Source: Diplolepis rosae (lineage: Eukaryota; Arthropoda; Insecta; Hymenoptera; Diplolepididae). Taken from it: DNA of 64,000 nucleotides. This document shows positions 13,551 through 28,600 of the stretch, piece by piece (positions within the stretch are counted from its first letter, which is position 1; each line of letters opens with the position of its first letter). The translations under genes were made by a program, and so were the position numbers. The stretch lies in NCBI GenBank assembly GCA_030998225.1, contig JAPYXD010000308.1, positions 3,048,001 through 3,112,000 on the forward strand, read 5' to 3'. The notes under the pieces are model-generated. The model was not told the DNA's origin and did no database searches. It saw only the letters and a list, made by a program, of their open reading frames with translations.

Positions 13551-16300
13551 TGCTAATTTTGGTTTCGCTCCGGAAACTCAAATTTCAATTTATATTTTTT
13601 TTAAAGTAGCACAATGTTACTGCAATCAAATACAGAAGTCTGTTTTTACGTCACGGTTTTAGTTTCCGAGACAATTGGACGAGTTTGTCAACAAATAGCT
13701 TCCCAGTGTTAAACTTTGCTAATTTTGGTTTCGCTCCGGAAACTCAAATTTCAATTTATATTTTTTTTAAAGTAGCACAATTTTACTGCAATTAAACACA
13801 GAATGCTCTTTTCATGTCGCGTTTATAGTTTTCGAGATAATTGGACGGGTTTGTCAACAAATGGCTTCCCAGTGTTAAACTTTGCTAATTTTGGTTTCGC
13901 TCCGCAAACTCAAATTTTAATTTATATATTTTTTTTAATGTAGCACAATATGACTGCAATCAAATACAGAAGTCTGTTTTTACGTCACGTTTTTAGTTTC
14001 CGAGACAATTGGACGAGTTTGTCAACAAATAGCTTCCCAGTGTTAAACTTTGCTAATTTTGGTTTCGCTCCGGAAACTCACATTTCAATTTATATTTTTT
14101 TTAAAGTAGCACAATGTTACTGCAATTAAACACAGAAGTCTCTTTTCATGTCGCGTTTATAGTTTTCGAGATAATTGGACGGGTTTGTCAACAAATGGCT
14201 TCCCAGTGTTAAACTTTGCTAATTTTGGTTTCGCTCCGGAAACTCAAATTTTAATTTATATTTTTTTTATGTAGCACAATTTGACTGCAACGAACAACGG
14301 ATGTCTCTTTTCATGCCACGATTTTAGTTTCCGTGATAATTGGACGAGTTTGTCGACAAATGGCTTCCCAGTGTTAAACTTTGCTAATTTTGGTTTCGCT
14401 CCGCAAACTCAAATTTTAATTTATATTTTTTTAAAAGTAGCGCAATGTTACTGCAATTAAATACAGAAGTCTCTTTTCATGTCGCGTTTATAGTTTTGGA
14501 GATAATTGGACGAGTTTGTCGACAAATGGCTTCCCAGTGTTAAACTTTGCTAATTTTGGTTTCGCTCCGCAAACTCAAATTTTAATTTATATTTTTTAAA
14601 GTAGCGCAATGTTACTGCAATTAAATACAGAAGTCTCTTTTCATGTCGCGTTTATAGTTTTGGAGATAATTGGACGAGTTTGTCAACAAATAGCTTCCCA
14701 GTGTTAAACTTTGCTAATTTTGGTTTCGCTCCGGAAACTCACATTTCAATTTATATTTTTTTTAAAGTAGCGCAATGTTACTGCAATTAAATACAGAAGT
14801 CTCTTTTCATGTCGCGTTTATAGTTTTGGAGATAATTGGACGGGTTTGTCAACAAATGGCTTCCCAGTGTTAAACTTTGCTAATTTTGGTTTCGCTCGCA
14901 AACTCAAATTTTAATTTATATTTTTTTTAAAGTAGCACAATGTTACTGCAATTAAATACGGAAGTCTCTTTTCATGTCGCGTTTATAGTTTTCGAGATAA
15001 TTGGACGGGTTTGTCAACAAATGGCTTACCAGTGTTAAACTTTGCTAATTTTGGTTTCGCTCCGGAAACTCAAATTTTAATTTATATTTTTTTTTTATGT
15101 AGCACAATTTGACTGCAACGAACAACGGATGTCTCTTTTCATGCCACGATTTTAGTTTCCGTGATAATTTGACGAGTTTGTCGACAAATGGCTTCCCAGT
15201 GTTAAACTTTGCTAATTTTGGTTTCGCTCCGCAAACTCAAATTTTAATTTATATTTTTTTTAAAGTAGCGCAATGTTACTGAAATTAAATACAGAAGTCT
15301 CTTTTCATGTCGCGTTTATAGTTTTCGAGATAATTGAACGAGTTTGTCAACAAATGGGTTCCCCGTGTTAAACTTTGCTAATTTTGGTTTCGCTTCGCAA
15401 ACTCAAATTTTAATTTATATTTTTTTTATATAGCACGATATGACTGCAATCAAATACAGAAGTCTGTTTTTACGTCACTTTTCTAGTTTCCGAGATAATT
15501 GGACGAGTTTGTCAACAAATAGCTTCCCAGTGTTAAACTTTGCTAATTTTGGTTTCGCTCCGCAAACTCAAATTTTAATTTATATTTTTTTTTATGGAGC
15601 ACAACATTACTGCAACCAAAAACGGATGTCTCCTTCCATGCTACGATTTTAGTTTCCGAGATAATTGGACGAGTTTGGCAACAAATGGGTTCTCCGTGTT
15701 AAACTGCTAATTTTGGTTTCACTCCGCAAACTCAAATTTCAATTTATATTTTTTTTTTATGTAGCACAATATGACTGCAATCAAATACAGAAGTCTGTTT
15801 TTACGTCACGTTTTTAGTTTCCGAGACAATTGGACGAGTTTGTCAACAAATAGCTTCCCAGTGTTAAACTTTGCTAATTTTGGTTTCGCTCCGGAAACTC
15901 AAATTTCAATTTATATTTTTTTTAAAGTAGCACAATGTTACTGCAATTAAACACAGAAGACTCTTTTCATGTCGCGTTTATAGTTTTCGAGATAATTTGA
16001 CGGGTTTGTCAACAAATGGCTTCCCAGTGTTAAACTTTGCTAATTTTGGTTTCGCTCCGGAAACTCAAATTTTAATTTATATTTTTTTTATGTAGCACAA
16101 TTTGACTGCAACGAACAACGGATGTCTCTTTTCATGCCACGATTTTAGTTTCCGTGATAATTGGACGAGTTTGTCGACAAATGGCTTCCCAGTGTTAAAC
16201 TTTGCTAATTTTGGTTTCGCTCCGCAAACTCAAATTTTAATTTATATTTTTTTTATAGTAGCGCAATGTTACTGCAATTAAATACAGAACTCTCTTTTCA
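13550..16300 (+). repeat. Second block of the five-unit higher-order repeat
   Basis: The 'gaacaacgg' marker recurs at 14,292, 15,120 and 16,113 (steps of 828 and 993 bp, five and six units). The block follows the right copy of sub-block R just as 1,750-6,800 follows the left copy. This supports duplication of the R plus higher-order-repeat segment as one piece, with later loss of units. Confidence 0.7.
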
Positions 16301-19300
16301 TGTCGCGTTTATAGTTTTCGAGATAATTGGACGGGTTTGTCAACAAATGGCTTCCCAGTGTTAAACTTTGCTAATTTTGGTTTCGCTCCGCAAACTCAAA
16401 TTTTAATTTATATTTTTTTTTTTGTAGCTCAATATGACTGCAATCAAAACAGAAGTCTGTTTTTACGTCACGTTTCTAGTTTCCGAGATAATTGGACGAG
16501 TTTGTCAACAAATAGCTTCCCAGTGTTAAACTTTGCTAATTTTGGTTTCGCTCCGCAAACTCAAATTTTAATTTATATTTTTTTTTATGCAGCACAATAT
16601 TACTGCAACGAAAAACGGATGCCTCTTTTCATGCTACTATTTTAGTTTCCGAGATAATTGGACGAGTTTGTCAACAAATGGCTTCCCAGTGTTAAACTTT
16701 GCTAATTTTGGTTTCGCTGCGCAAACTCAAATTTTAATTAATATTTTTTTTTATGTAGCACAATGTTACTGCAATTAAATACAGAAGTCTCTTTTCATGT
16801 CGCGTTTATAGTTTTCAAAAGAATTGGACGGGTTTGTCAACAAATGGCTTCCCAGTGTTAAACTTTGCTAATTTTGGTTTCGCTCCGCAAACTCAAATTT
16901 TAATTTATATTTTTTTATCTAGCACAATATGACTGCAATCAAATACAAAATTCTGTTTTTACGTCACGTTTTTATTTTCGGAGACAATTGGACGAGTTTG
17001 TCAACAAATGGCTTCCCAGTGTTAAACTTTGCTAATTTTGGTTTCGCTCCGCAAACTCAAATTTTAATTTTTTTTTTTATATAGCACATTATGATTGCAA
17101 ACAAAAACGGTTGTCTCTCTTCATGCCACGATTTTAGTTTCCGAGATAATTGGACGGGTTTGTCAAAAAATGGCTTCCCAGTGTTAAACTTTGCTAATTT
17201 TGGTTTCGCTCCGCAAACTCAAATTTTAATTTATATTTTTTTTAAAGTAGCACAATGTTACTGCAATTGAATACAGAAGTCTCTTTTCATGTCGCGTTTA
17301 TAGTTTTGGAGATAATTGGACGGGTTTCTCAACAAATGGCTTCCCAGTGTTAAACTTTACTAATTTTGGTTTCGCTCCGCAAACTCAAATTTTAATTTAT
17401 ATTGTTTTTTATGTAGCACAATATGACTGCAACCAAAAACGGATGCCTCTTTACATGCCACGATTTTAGTTCCCGAGATAATTGGACGGGTTTGTCAACA
17501 AATGGGTTCTCCGTGTTAAACTTTGCTAATTTTGGTTTCACTCCGGACAACTCAAATTTTAATTTATATTTTTTTTTTATGTAGCACAATATGACTGCAA
17601 TCAAATACAGAAGTCTGTCTTTACGTCACGTTTTTAGTTTCCGAGACAATTGGACGAGTTTGTCAACAAATAGCTTCCCAGTGTTAAACTTTGCTAATTG
17701 TGGTTTCGCTCCGGAAACTCGAATTTTAATTTATATTTTTTTTTATGTAGCACAATATGATTGCAACCAAAAACGGATGTCTCTTTTCATTCCACGATTT
17801 TAGTTTTCGAGATAATTGGTAGGGTTTGTCAACAAATGGCTTCCCAGTGTTAAACTTTGCTAATTTTGGTTTCGCTGCGCAAACTCAAATTTTAATTTAT
17901 ATTTTTTTTTATGTAGCACATTATGATTGCAAACAAAAACGGTTGTCTCTCTTCATGCCACGATTTTAGTTTCCGAGATAATTGGACGGGTTTGTCAAAA
18001 AATGGATTCCCAGTGTTAAACTTTGCTAATTTTGGTTTCACTCCGCAAACTCAAATTTCAATTTATATTTTTTTTTTATGTAGCACAATATGATTGCAAC
18101 CAAAAACAGATGTCTCTTTTCATGCCACGATTTTAGTTTCCGAGATAATTGGACGGGTTTGTCAACAAATGGCTTCCCAGTGTTAAACTTTGCTAATTTT
18201 GGTTTCGCTCCGCAAACTCAAATTTTAATTTATATTTTTTTTATATAGCACGATATGACTGCAATCAAATACAGAAGTCTGTTTTTACGTCTCGTTTTTA
18301 GTTTCCGAGATAATTGGACGAGTTTGTCAACAAATGGCTTCCCAGTGTTAAACTTTGCTAATTTTGGTTTCGCTGCGCAAACTCAAATTTTAATTTATAT
18401 TTTTTTTTTATGTAGCACAATATTACTGCAACCAAAAACGGATGTCTCTTTCCATGCTACGATTTTAGTTTCCGAGATAATTGGACGGGTTTGTCAACAA
18501 ATCGCTTCCCAGTGTTAAACTTTGCTAATTTTGGTTTCGCTCCGCAAACTCATATTTTAATTTTAATTTTTTTTTTATGTAGCACAATATGACTGCAACC
18601 AAAATCGGATGTCTCTTTTCATGCCGCGATTTTAGTTTCCGAGATAATTGGACGAATTTGTCAACAAATGGCTTCCAAGTGTTAAACTTTGCTAATTTTG
18701 GTATCGCTCCGCAAACTCAAATTTTAATTTATATTTTTTTTTATGTAGCACAATATGATTGCAACCAAAAACGGATGTCTCTTTTCATGCCACGATTTTA
18801 GTTTTCGAGATAATTGGACGGGTTTGTCAACAAATGGCTTCCCAGTGTTAAACTTTGCTAATTTTGGTTTCACTCCGCAAACTCAAATTTCAATTTATAT
18901 TTTTTTTTTATGTAGCACAATATGATTGCAACCAAAAACAGATGTCTCTTTTCATGCCACGATTTTAGTTTCCGAGATAATTGGACGGGTTTGTCAACAA
19001 ATGGCTTCCCAGTGTTAAACTTTGCTAATTTTGGTTTCGCTCCGCAAACTCAAATTTTAATTTATATTTTTTTTATGTAGCACAATATGATTGCAACCAA
19101 AAACGGATGTCTCTTTTCATGCCACGATTTTAGTTTTCGAGATAATTGGACGGGTTTGTCAACAAATGGCTTCCCAGTGTTAAACTTTGCTAATTTTGGT
19201 TTCGCTCCGCAAACTCAAAATTTAATTTATATTTTTTTTTATGTAACACAATATTACTGCAACCAAAAACGGATGTCTCTTTCCATGCTACGATTTTAGT

Positions 19301-22019
19301 TTCCGAGATAATTGGACGGGTTTGTCAACAAATGGCTTCCCAGTGTTAAACTTTGCTAATTTTGGTTTCGCTCCGCAAACTCAAATTTTAATTTATATTT
19401 TTTTTGTGTAGCACAATATGACCGCAACCAAAAATTGATGTCTTTTTTCATGTCGCGTTTATAGTTTTCGAGATAATTGAACGAGTTTGTCAACAAATGG
19501 GTTCCCCGTGTTAAACTTTGCTAATTTTGGTTTCGCTTCGCAAACTCAAATTTTAATTTATATTTTTTTTTATGTAACACAATATTACTGCAACCAAAAA
19601 CGGATGTCTCTTTCCATGCTACGATTTTAGTTTCCGAGATAATTGGACGGGTTTGTCAACAAATGGCTTCCCAGTGTTAAACTTTGCTAATTTTGGTTTC
19701 GCTGCGCAAACTCAAATTTTAATTTATATTTTTTTTTTATGTAACACAATATTACTGCAACCAAAAACGGATGTCTCTTTCCATGCTACGATTTTAGTTT
19801 CCGAGATAATTGGACGGGTTTGTCAACAAATGGCTTCCCAGTGTTAAACTTTGCTAATTTTGGTTTCGCTTCGCAAACTCAAATTTTAATTTATATTTTT
19901 TTTATATAGCACGATATGACTGCAATCAAATACAGAAGTCTGTTTTTACGTCGCGTTTTTAGTTTCCGAGATAATTGGACGAGTTTGTCAACAAATGGCT
20001 TCCCAGTGTTAAACTTTGCTAATTTTGGTTTCGCTGCGCAAACTCAAATTTTAATTTATATTTTTTTTTTATGTAGCACAACATTACTGCAACCAAAAAC
20101 GGATGTCTCTTTCCATGCTACGATTTTAGTTTCCGAGATAATTGGACGGGTTTGTCAACAAATCGCTTCCCAGTGTTAAACTTTGCTAATTTTGGTTTCG
20201 CTCCGCAAACTCATATTTTAATTTTAATTTTTTTTATGTAGCACAATATGACTGCAACCAAAATCGGATGTCTCTTTTCATGCCGCGATTTTAGTTTCCG
20301 AGACAATTGGACGAGTTTGTCAACAAATGGCTTCCCAGTGTTAAACTTTGCTAATTTTGGTTTCGCTCTGCAAACTCCAATTTTAATTTATATTTTTTTT
20401 ATGTAGCACAATGTCACTGCATTCAAAAACGAAAGTCTCTTTTCGTGCCAGGTTTTTAGTTTCCGAGATAATTGGACGAGTTTGTCAACAAATGGGTTCT
20501 CCGTGTTAAACTGCTAATTTTGGTTTCACTCCGCAAACTCAAATTTCAATTTATATTTTTTTTTTATGTAGCACAATATGATTGCAACCAAAAACAGATG
20601 TCTCTTTTCATGCCACGATTTTAGTTTCCGAGATAATTGGACGGGTTTGTCAACAAATGGCTTCCCCGTGTTAAACTTTGCTAATTTTGTTTTCGCTCCG
20701 CAAACTCAAATTTTAATTTATATTTTTTTTAATGTAGTACAATGTGACTGAAATCAAATACAGAAGTCTCTTTTTTCGTCACGTTTTCATTTTTCGAGAT
20801 AATTGAACGAGTTTGTTAACAAATGGCTTCCCAGTGTTAAGCTTTGCTAATTTTGGTTTCACTCCGCAAACTCAAATTTCAATTTATATTTTTTTTATGT
20901 AGCACAATATGACTGCAATCAAATACAGAAGTCTGTTTTTACGTCTCGTTTTTAGTTTCCGAGATAATTGGACGAGTTTGTCAACAAATGGCTTCCCAGT
21001 GTTAAACTTTGCTAATTTTGGTTTCGCTGCGCAAACTCAAATTTTAATTTATATTTTTTTTTTATGTAGCACAATATTACTGCAACCAAAAACGGATGTC
21101 TCTTTCCATGCTACGATTTTATTATCCGAGATAATTGGACGGGTTTGTCAACAAATCGCTTCCCAGTGTTAAACTTTGCTAATTTTGGTTTCGCTCTGCA
21201 AACTCAGAATTTTAATTTATATTTTTTTTATGTAGCACAATGTCACTGCATTCAAAAACGAAAGTCTCTTTTCGTGCCACGTTTTTACTTTTCGAGATAA
21301 TTGGACGAGTTTGTCAACAAATGGGTTCTCCGTGTTAAACTGCTAATTTCGGTTTCACTCCGCAAACTCAAATTTCAATTTATATTTTTTTTTTATGTAG
21401 CACAATATGATTGCAACCAAAAACAGATGTCTCTTTTCATGCCACGATTTTAGTTTCCGAGATAATTGGACGGGTTTGTCAACAAATGGCTTCCCAGTGT
21501 TAAACTTTGCTAATTTTGGTTTCGCTCCGCAAACTCAAATTTTAATTTATATTTTTTTTAATGTAGTACAATGTGACTGAAATCAAATACAAAAGTCTCT
21601 TTTTTCGTCACGTTTTCATTTTTCGAGATAATTGTACGAGTTTGTTAACAAATGGCTTCCCAGTGTTAAACTTTGCTAATTTCGGTTTCACTCGGCAAAC
21701 TCAAATTTCAATTTATATTTTTTTTATGTAGCACAATATGACTGCAACCAAAATCGGATGTCTCTTTTCATGCCGCGATTTTAGTTTCCGAGATAATTGG
21801 ACGAATTTGTCAACAAATGGCTTCCAAGTGTTAAACTTTGCTAATTTTGGTATCGCTCCGCAAACTCAAATTTTAATTTATATTTTTTTTTATGTAGCAC
21901 AATATGATTGCAACCAAAAACGGATGTCTCTTTTCATGCCACGATTTTAGTTTTCGAGATAATTGGACGGGTTTGTCAACAAATGGCTTCCCAGTGTTAA
22001 ACTTTGCTAATTTTGGTTT

Positions 22020-22600
22020 CGCTGCGCAAACTCAAATTTTAATTTATATTTTTTTTTTATGTAGCACAATATTACTGCAACCAAAAACGGATGTCTCTTT
22101 CCATGCTACGATTTTTGTTTCCGAGATAATTGGACGGGTTTGTCAACAAATGGCTTCCCAGTGTTAAACTTTGCTAATTTTGGTTTCGCTCCGCAAACTC
22201 AAAATTTAATTTATATTTTTTTTTATGTAACACAATATTACTGCAACCAAAAACGGATGTCTCTTTCCATGCTACGATTTTAGTTTCCGAGATAATTGGA
22301 CGGGTTTGTCAACAAATGGCTTCCCAGTGTTAAACTTTGCTAATTTTGGTTTCGCTCCGCAAACTCAAATTTTAATTTATATTTTTTTTGTGTAGCACAA
22401 TATGACCGCAACCAAAAATTGATGTCTTTTTTCATGTCGCGTTTATAGTTTTCGAGATAATTGAACGAGTTTGTCAACAAATGGGTTCCCCGTGTTAAAC
22501 TTTGCTAATTTTGGTTTCGCTTCGCAAACTCAAATTTTAATTTATATTTTTTTTTTATGTAGCACAACATTACTGCAACCAAAAACGGATGTCTCTTTCC
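22020..22600 (+). repeat. Satellite segment duplicated at about 30,276-30,856
   Basis: Two private markers, 'cgatttttgtttccga' and 'accaaaaattgatgtc', occur at 22,109 and 22,411 and again exactly 8,256 bp later at 30,365 and 30,667. The second marker is also present at 19,427. These are further local copies of multi-unit segments within the array. Confidence 0.75.
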
Positions 22601-25600
22601 ATGCTACGATTTTAGTTTCCGAGATAATTGGACGAGTTTGTCCATAAATAGCTTCCCCGTGTCAAACTTTGCTAATTTTGGTTTCGCTCCGCAAACTCAT
22701 ATTTTAATTTTAATTTTTTTTTTATGTAGCACAATATGACTGCAACCAAAATCGGATGTCTCTTTTCATGCCGCGATTTTAGTTTCCGAGATAATTTGAC
22801 GAGATGGTCGACAAATGGCATACAAGTGTTAAACTTTGCTAATTTTGGATTCGCTACGCAAACTCAAAATTTAATTTATATTTATTTTATATAGCACAAA
22901 TGTCACTGCATTCAAAAACGAAAGTCTCTTTTCATGCCACGATTTTAGTTTCCGAGATAATTGGACGAGTTTGGCAACAAATGGGTTCTCCGTGTTAAAC
23001 TGCTAATTTTGGTTTCACTCCGCAAACTCAAATTTCAATTTATATTTTTTTTTTATGTAGCACAATATGATTGCAACCAAAAACAGATGTCTCTTTTCAT
23101 GCCACGATTTTAGTTTCCGAGATAATTGGACGGGTTTGTCAACAAATGGCTTCCCAGTGTTAAACTTTGCTAATTTTGGTTTCGCTCCGCAAACTCAAAT
23201 TTTAATTTATATTTTTTTTAATGTAGTACAATGTGACTGAAATCAAATACAAAAGTCTCTTTTTTCGTCACGTTTTCATTTTTCGAGATAATTGGACGAG
23301 TTTGTCAACAAATGGCTTCCCAGTGTTAAACTTTGCTAATTTTGGTTTCGCTGCGCAAACTCAAATTTTAATTTATATTTTTTTTTTATGTAGCACAATA
23401 TTACTGCAACCAAAAACGGATGTCTCTTTCCATGCTACGATTTTAGTTTCCGAGATAATTGGACGGGTTTGTCAACAAATCGCTTCCCAGTGTTAAACTT
23501 TGCTAATTTTGGTTTCGCTCCGCAAACTCATATTTTAATTTTAATTTTTTTTTTATGTAGCACAATATGACTGCAACCAAAATCGGATGTCTCTTTTCAT
23601 GCCGCGATTTTAGTTTCCGAGATAATTGGACGAATTTGTCAACAAATGGCTTCCAAGTGTTAAACTTTGCTAATTTTGGTTTCGCTCTGCAAACTCAAAT
23701 TTTAATTTATATTTTTTTTATGTAGCACAATGTCACTGCATTCAAAAACGAAAGTCTCTTTTCGTGCCACGTTTTTACTTTTCGAGATAATTGGACGAGT
23801 TTGTCAACAAATGGGTTCTCCGTGTTAAACTGCTAATTTTGGTTTCACTCCGCAAACTCAAATTTTAATTTATATTTTTTTTTATGTAGCACAATATGAC
23901 TGCAATTAAAACAGAAGTCTGTTTTTACGTCACGTTTCTAGTTTCCGAGATAATTGGACGAGTTTGTCAACAAATAGCTTCCCAGTGTTAAACTTTGCTA
24001 ATTTTGGTTTCGCTCCGCAAACTCAAATTTTAATTTATATTTTTTTTTATGTAGCACAATATTACTGCAACCAAAAACGGATGTCTCCTTCCATGCTACG
24101 ATTTTAGTTTCCGAGATAATTGGACGAGTTTGTCAACAAATGGGTTCTCCGTGTTAAACTGCTAATTTTGGTTTCACTCCGCAAACTCAAATTTCAATTT
24201 ATATTTTTTTTTATGTAGCACAATATGATTGCAACCAAAAACAGATGTCTCTTTTCATGCCACGATTTTAGTTTCCGAGATAATTGGACGGGTTTGTCAA
24301 CAAATGGCTTCCCAGTGTTAAACTTTGCTAATTTTGGTTTCGCTCCGCAAACTCAAATTTTAATTTATATTTTTTTTAAAGTAGCACAATGTTACTGCAA
24401 TTGAATACAGAAGTCTCTTTTCATGTCGCGTTTATAGTTTTGGAGATAATTGGACGGGTTTCTCAACAAATGGCTTCCCAGTGTTAAACTTTACTAATTT
24501 TGGTTTCGCTCCGCAAACTCAAATTTTAATTTATATTGTTTTTTATGTAGCACAATATGACTGCAACCAAAAACGGATGCCTCTTTACATGCCACGATTT
24601 TAGTTCCCGAGATAATTGGACGGGTTTGTCAACAAATGGCTTTCCAGTGTTAAACTTTGCTAATTTTGGTTTCGCTCGCAAACTCAAATTTTAATTTATA
24701 TTTTTTTTAAAGTAGCACAATGTTACTGCAATTAAATACAGAAGTCTCTTTTCATGTCGCGTTTATAGTTTTCGAGGTAATTGGACGGGTTTGTCAACAA
24801 ATGGCTTACCAGTGTTAAACTTTACTAATTTTGGTTTCACTCCGGACAACTCAAATTTTAATTTATATTTTTTTTTATGTAGCACAATATGACTGCAATC
24901 AAATACAGAAGTCTGTCTTTACGTCACGTTTTTAGTTTCCGAGACAATTGGACGAGTTTGTCAACAAATAGCTTCCCAGTGTTAAACTTTGCTAATTTTG
25001 GTTTCGCTCCGGAAACTCGAATTTTAATTTATATTTTTTTTTATGTAGCACAATTTGACTGCAACGAAAAACGGATGTCTCCTTTTCATGCCACGATTTT
25101 AGTTTCCGTGATAATTGGACGAGTTTGTCGACAAATGGCTTTCCAGTGTTAAACTTTGCTAATTTTGGTTTCGCTCGCAAACTCAAATTTTAATTTATAT
25201 TTTTTTTAAAGTAGCACAATGTTACTGCAATTAAATACAGAAGTCTCTTTTCATGTCGCGTTTATAGTTTTCGAGGTAATTGGACGGGTTTGTCAACAAA
25301 TGGCTTACCAGTGTTAAACTTTACTAATTTTGTTTCGCTCCGCAAACTCAAATTTAAAATTATGTATTTATTTTGATGTAGCACAATATGACTGCAACCA
25401 AAAACGGATGCCTCTTTTCATGCTACTATTTTAGTTTCCGAGATAATTGGACGAGTTTGTCAACAAATGGCTTCCCAGTGTTAAACTTTGCTAATTTTGG
25501 TTTCGCTCCGCAAACTCAAATTTTAATTTATATTTTTTTATGTAGCACAATGTTACTGCAATTAAATACAGAAGTCTCTTTTCATGTCGCGTTTATAGTT

Positions 25601-28600
25601 TTCAAAAGAATTGGACGGGTTTGTCAACAAATGGCTTCCCAGTGTCAAAGTTTGATAATTTTGGTTTCGCTCCGCAAACTTAAATTTTAATTTATATTTT
25701 TTTTTATCTAGCACAATATGACTGCAATCAAATACAAAAGTCTGTTTTTACGTCACGTTTTTATTTTCGGAGACAATTGGACGAGTTTGTCAACAAATGG
25801 CTTCCCAGTGTTAAACTTTGCTAATTTTGGTTTCGCTCCGCAAACTCAAATTTTAATTTTTTTTTTTATGTAGCACATTATGATTGCAAACAAAAACGGT
25901 TGTCTCTCTTCATGCCACGATTTTAGTTTTCGAGATAATTGGACGAGTTTGTTAACAAATGGCTTCCCAGTGTTAAACTTTGCTAATTTTGGTTTCGCTC
26001 CGCAAACTCAAATTTTAATTTATATTTTTTTTTATGTAGCACAATATGATTGCAACCAAAAACGGATGTCTCTTTTCATGCCACGATTTTAGTTTTCGAG
26101 ATAATTGGACGGGTTTGTCAACAAATGGCTTCCCAGTGTTAAACTTTGCTAATTTTGGTTTCGATGCGCAAACTCAAATTTTAATTTATATTTTTTTTTT
26201 TATGTAGCACAATATTACTGCAACCAAAAAACGGATTTCTCTTTCCATGCTACGATTTTAGTTTTCGAGATAATTGGACGGGTTTGTCAACAAATGGCTT
26301 CCCCGTGTCAAACTTTGCTAATTTTGGTTGTACTCAGCAAACTCAAATTTTAATTTTTTTTTTTTTATGTAGCACATTATGATTGCAAACAAAAACGGTT
26401 GTCTCTCTTCATGCCACGATTTTAGTTTCCGAGATAATTGGACGGGGTTGTCAAAAAATGGCTTCCCAGTGTTAAACTTTGCTAATTTTGGTTTCGCTCC
26501 GCAAACTCAAATTTTAATTTATATTTTTTTTGTGTAGCACAATATGACCGCAACCAAAAACGGATGTCTCTTTTCATGTCGCGATTTTAGTTTTCGAGAT
26601 AATTGGACGGGTTTGTCAACAAATGGCTTCCCCGTGTCAAACTTTGCTAATTTTGGTTGTACTCAGCAAACTCAAATTTTAATTTTTTTTTGTTTTAATG
26701 TAGCACATTATGATTGCAAACAAAAACGGTTGTCTCTCTTCATGCCACGATTTTAGTTTCCGAGATAATTGGACGGGTTTGTCAAAAAATGGGTTCCCCG
26801 TGTTAAACTTTGATAATTTTGGTTTCGCTTCGCAAACTCAAATTTTAATTTATATTTTTTTTATATAGCACGATATGACTGCAATCAAATACAGAAGTCT
26901 GTTTTTACGTCGCGTTTTTAGTTTCCGAGATAATTGGACGAGTTTGTCAACAAATGGCTTCCCAGTGTTAAACTTTGCTAATTTTGGTTTCGCTGCGCAA
27001 ACTCAAATTTTAATTTTTTTTTTTATGTAGCACATTATGATTGCAAACAAAAACGGTTGTCTCTCTTCATGCCACGATTTTAGTTTCCGAGATAATTGGA
27101 CGGGTTTGTCAACAAATGGCTTCCCAGTGTTAAACTTTGCTAATTTTGGTTTCGCTCCGCAAACTCAAATTTGAATTTATATTTTTTTTTATCTAGCACA
27201 ATATGACTGCAATCAAATACAAAAGTCTGTTTTTACGTCACGTTTTTATTTTCGGAGACAATTGGACGAGTTTGTCAACAAATGGCTTCCCCGTGTCAAA
27301 CTTTGCTAATTTTGGTTGTACTCAGCAAACTCAAATTTTAATTTTTTTTTTATGTAGCACATTATGATTGCAAACAAAAACGGTTGTCTCTCTTCATGCC
27401 ACGATTTTAGTTTCCGAGATAATTGGACGGGTTTGTCAAAAAATGGCTTCCCAGTGTTAAACTTTGCTAATTTTGGTTTCGCTCCGCAAACTCAAATTTT
27501 AATTGATATTTTTTTGGCTGTAGCACAATATGATTGCAACCAAAAACGGATGTCTCTTTTCATGCCACGATTTTAGTTTTCGAGATAATTGGACGGGTTT
27601 GTCAACAAATGGCTTCCCAGTGTTAAACTTTGCTAATTTTGGTTTCGCTGCGCAAACTCAAATTTTAATTTATATTTTTTTTTTTATGTAGCACAATATT
27701 ACTGCAACCAAAAACGGATGTCTCTTTCCATGCTACGATTTTAGTTTCCGAGATAATTGTACGAGTTTGTTAACAAATGGCTTCCCAGTGTTAAGCTTTG
27801 CTAATTTTGGTTTTGCCCCGCAAACTCAAACTTTAATTTATTTTAATGTAGCACATTATGATTGCAAACAAAAACGGTTGTCTCTCTTCATGCCCGATTT
27901 TAGTTTCCGAGATAATTGGACGGGGTTGTCAAAAAATGGCTTCCCAGTGTTAAACTTTGCTAATTTTGGTTTCGCTGCGCAAACTCAAATTTTAATTTAT
28001 ATTTTTTTATGTAGCACAATATGATTGCAACCAAAAACGGATGTCTCTTTTCATGCCACGATTTTAGTTTTCGAGATAATTGGACGGGTTTGTCAACAAA
28101 TGGCTTCCCAGTGTTAAACTTTGCTAATTTTGGTTTCGCTCCGCAAACTCAAATTTTAATTTTTTTTTTATGTAGCACATTATGATTGCAAACAAAAACG
28201 GTTGTCTCTCTTCATGCCACGATTTTAGTTTCCGAGATAATTGGACGGGTTTGTCAACAAATGGCTTCCCAGTGTTAAACTTTGCTAATTTTGGTTTCGC
28301 TCCGCAAACTCAAATTTTAATTTATATTTTTTTTATATAGCACGATATGACTGCAATCAAATACAGAAGTCTGTTTTTACGTCTCGTTTTTAGTTTCCGA
28401 GATAATTGGACGAGTTTGTCAACAAATGGCTTCCCAGTGTTAAACTTTGCTAATTTTGGTTTCGCTGCGCAAACTCAAATTTTAATTTTTTTTTTTATGT
28501 AGCACAATATGATTGCAAACAAAAACGGTTGTCTCTCTTCATGCCACGATTTTAGTTTCCGAGATAATTGGACGGGTTTGTCAACAAATGGCTTCCCAGT

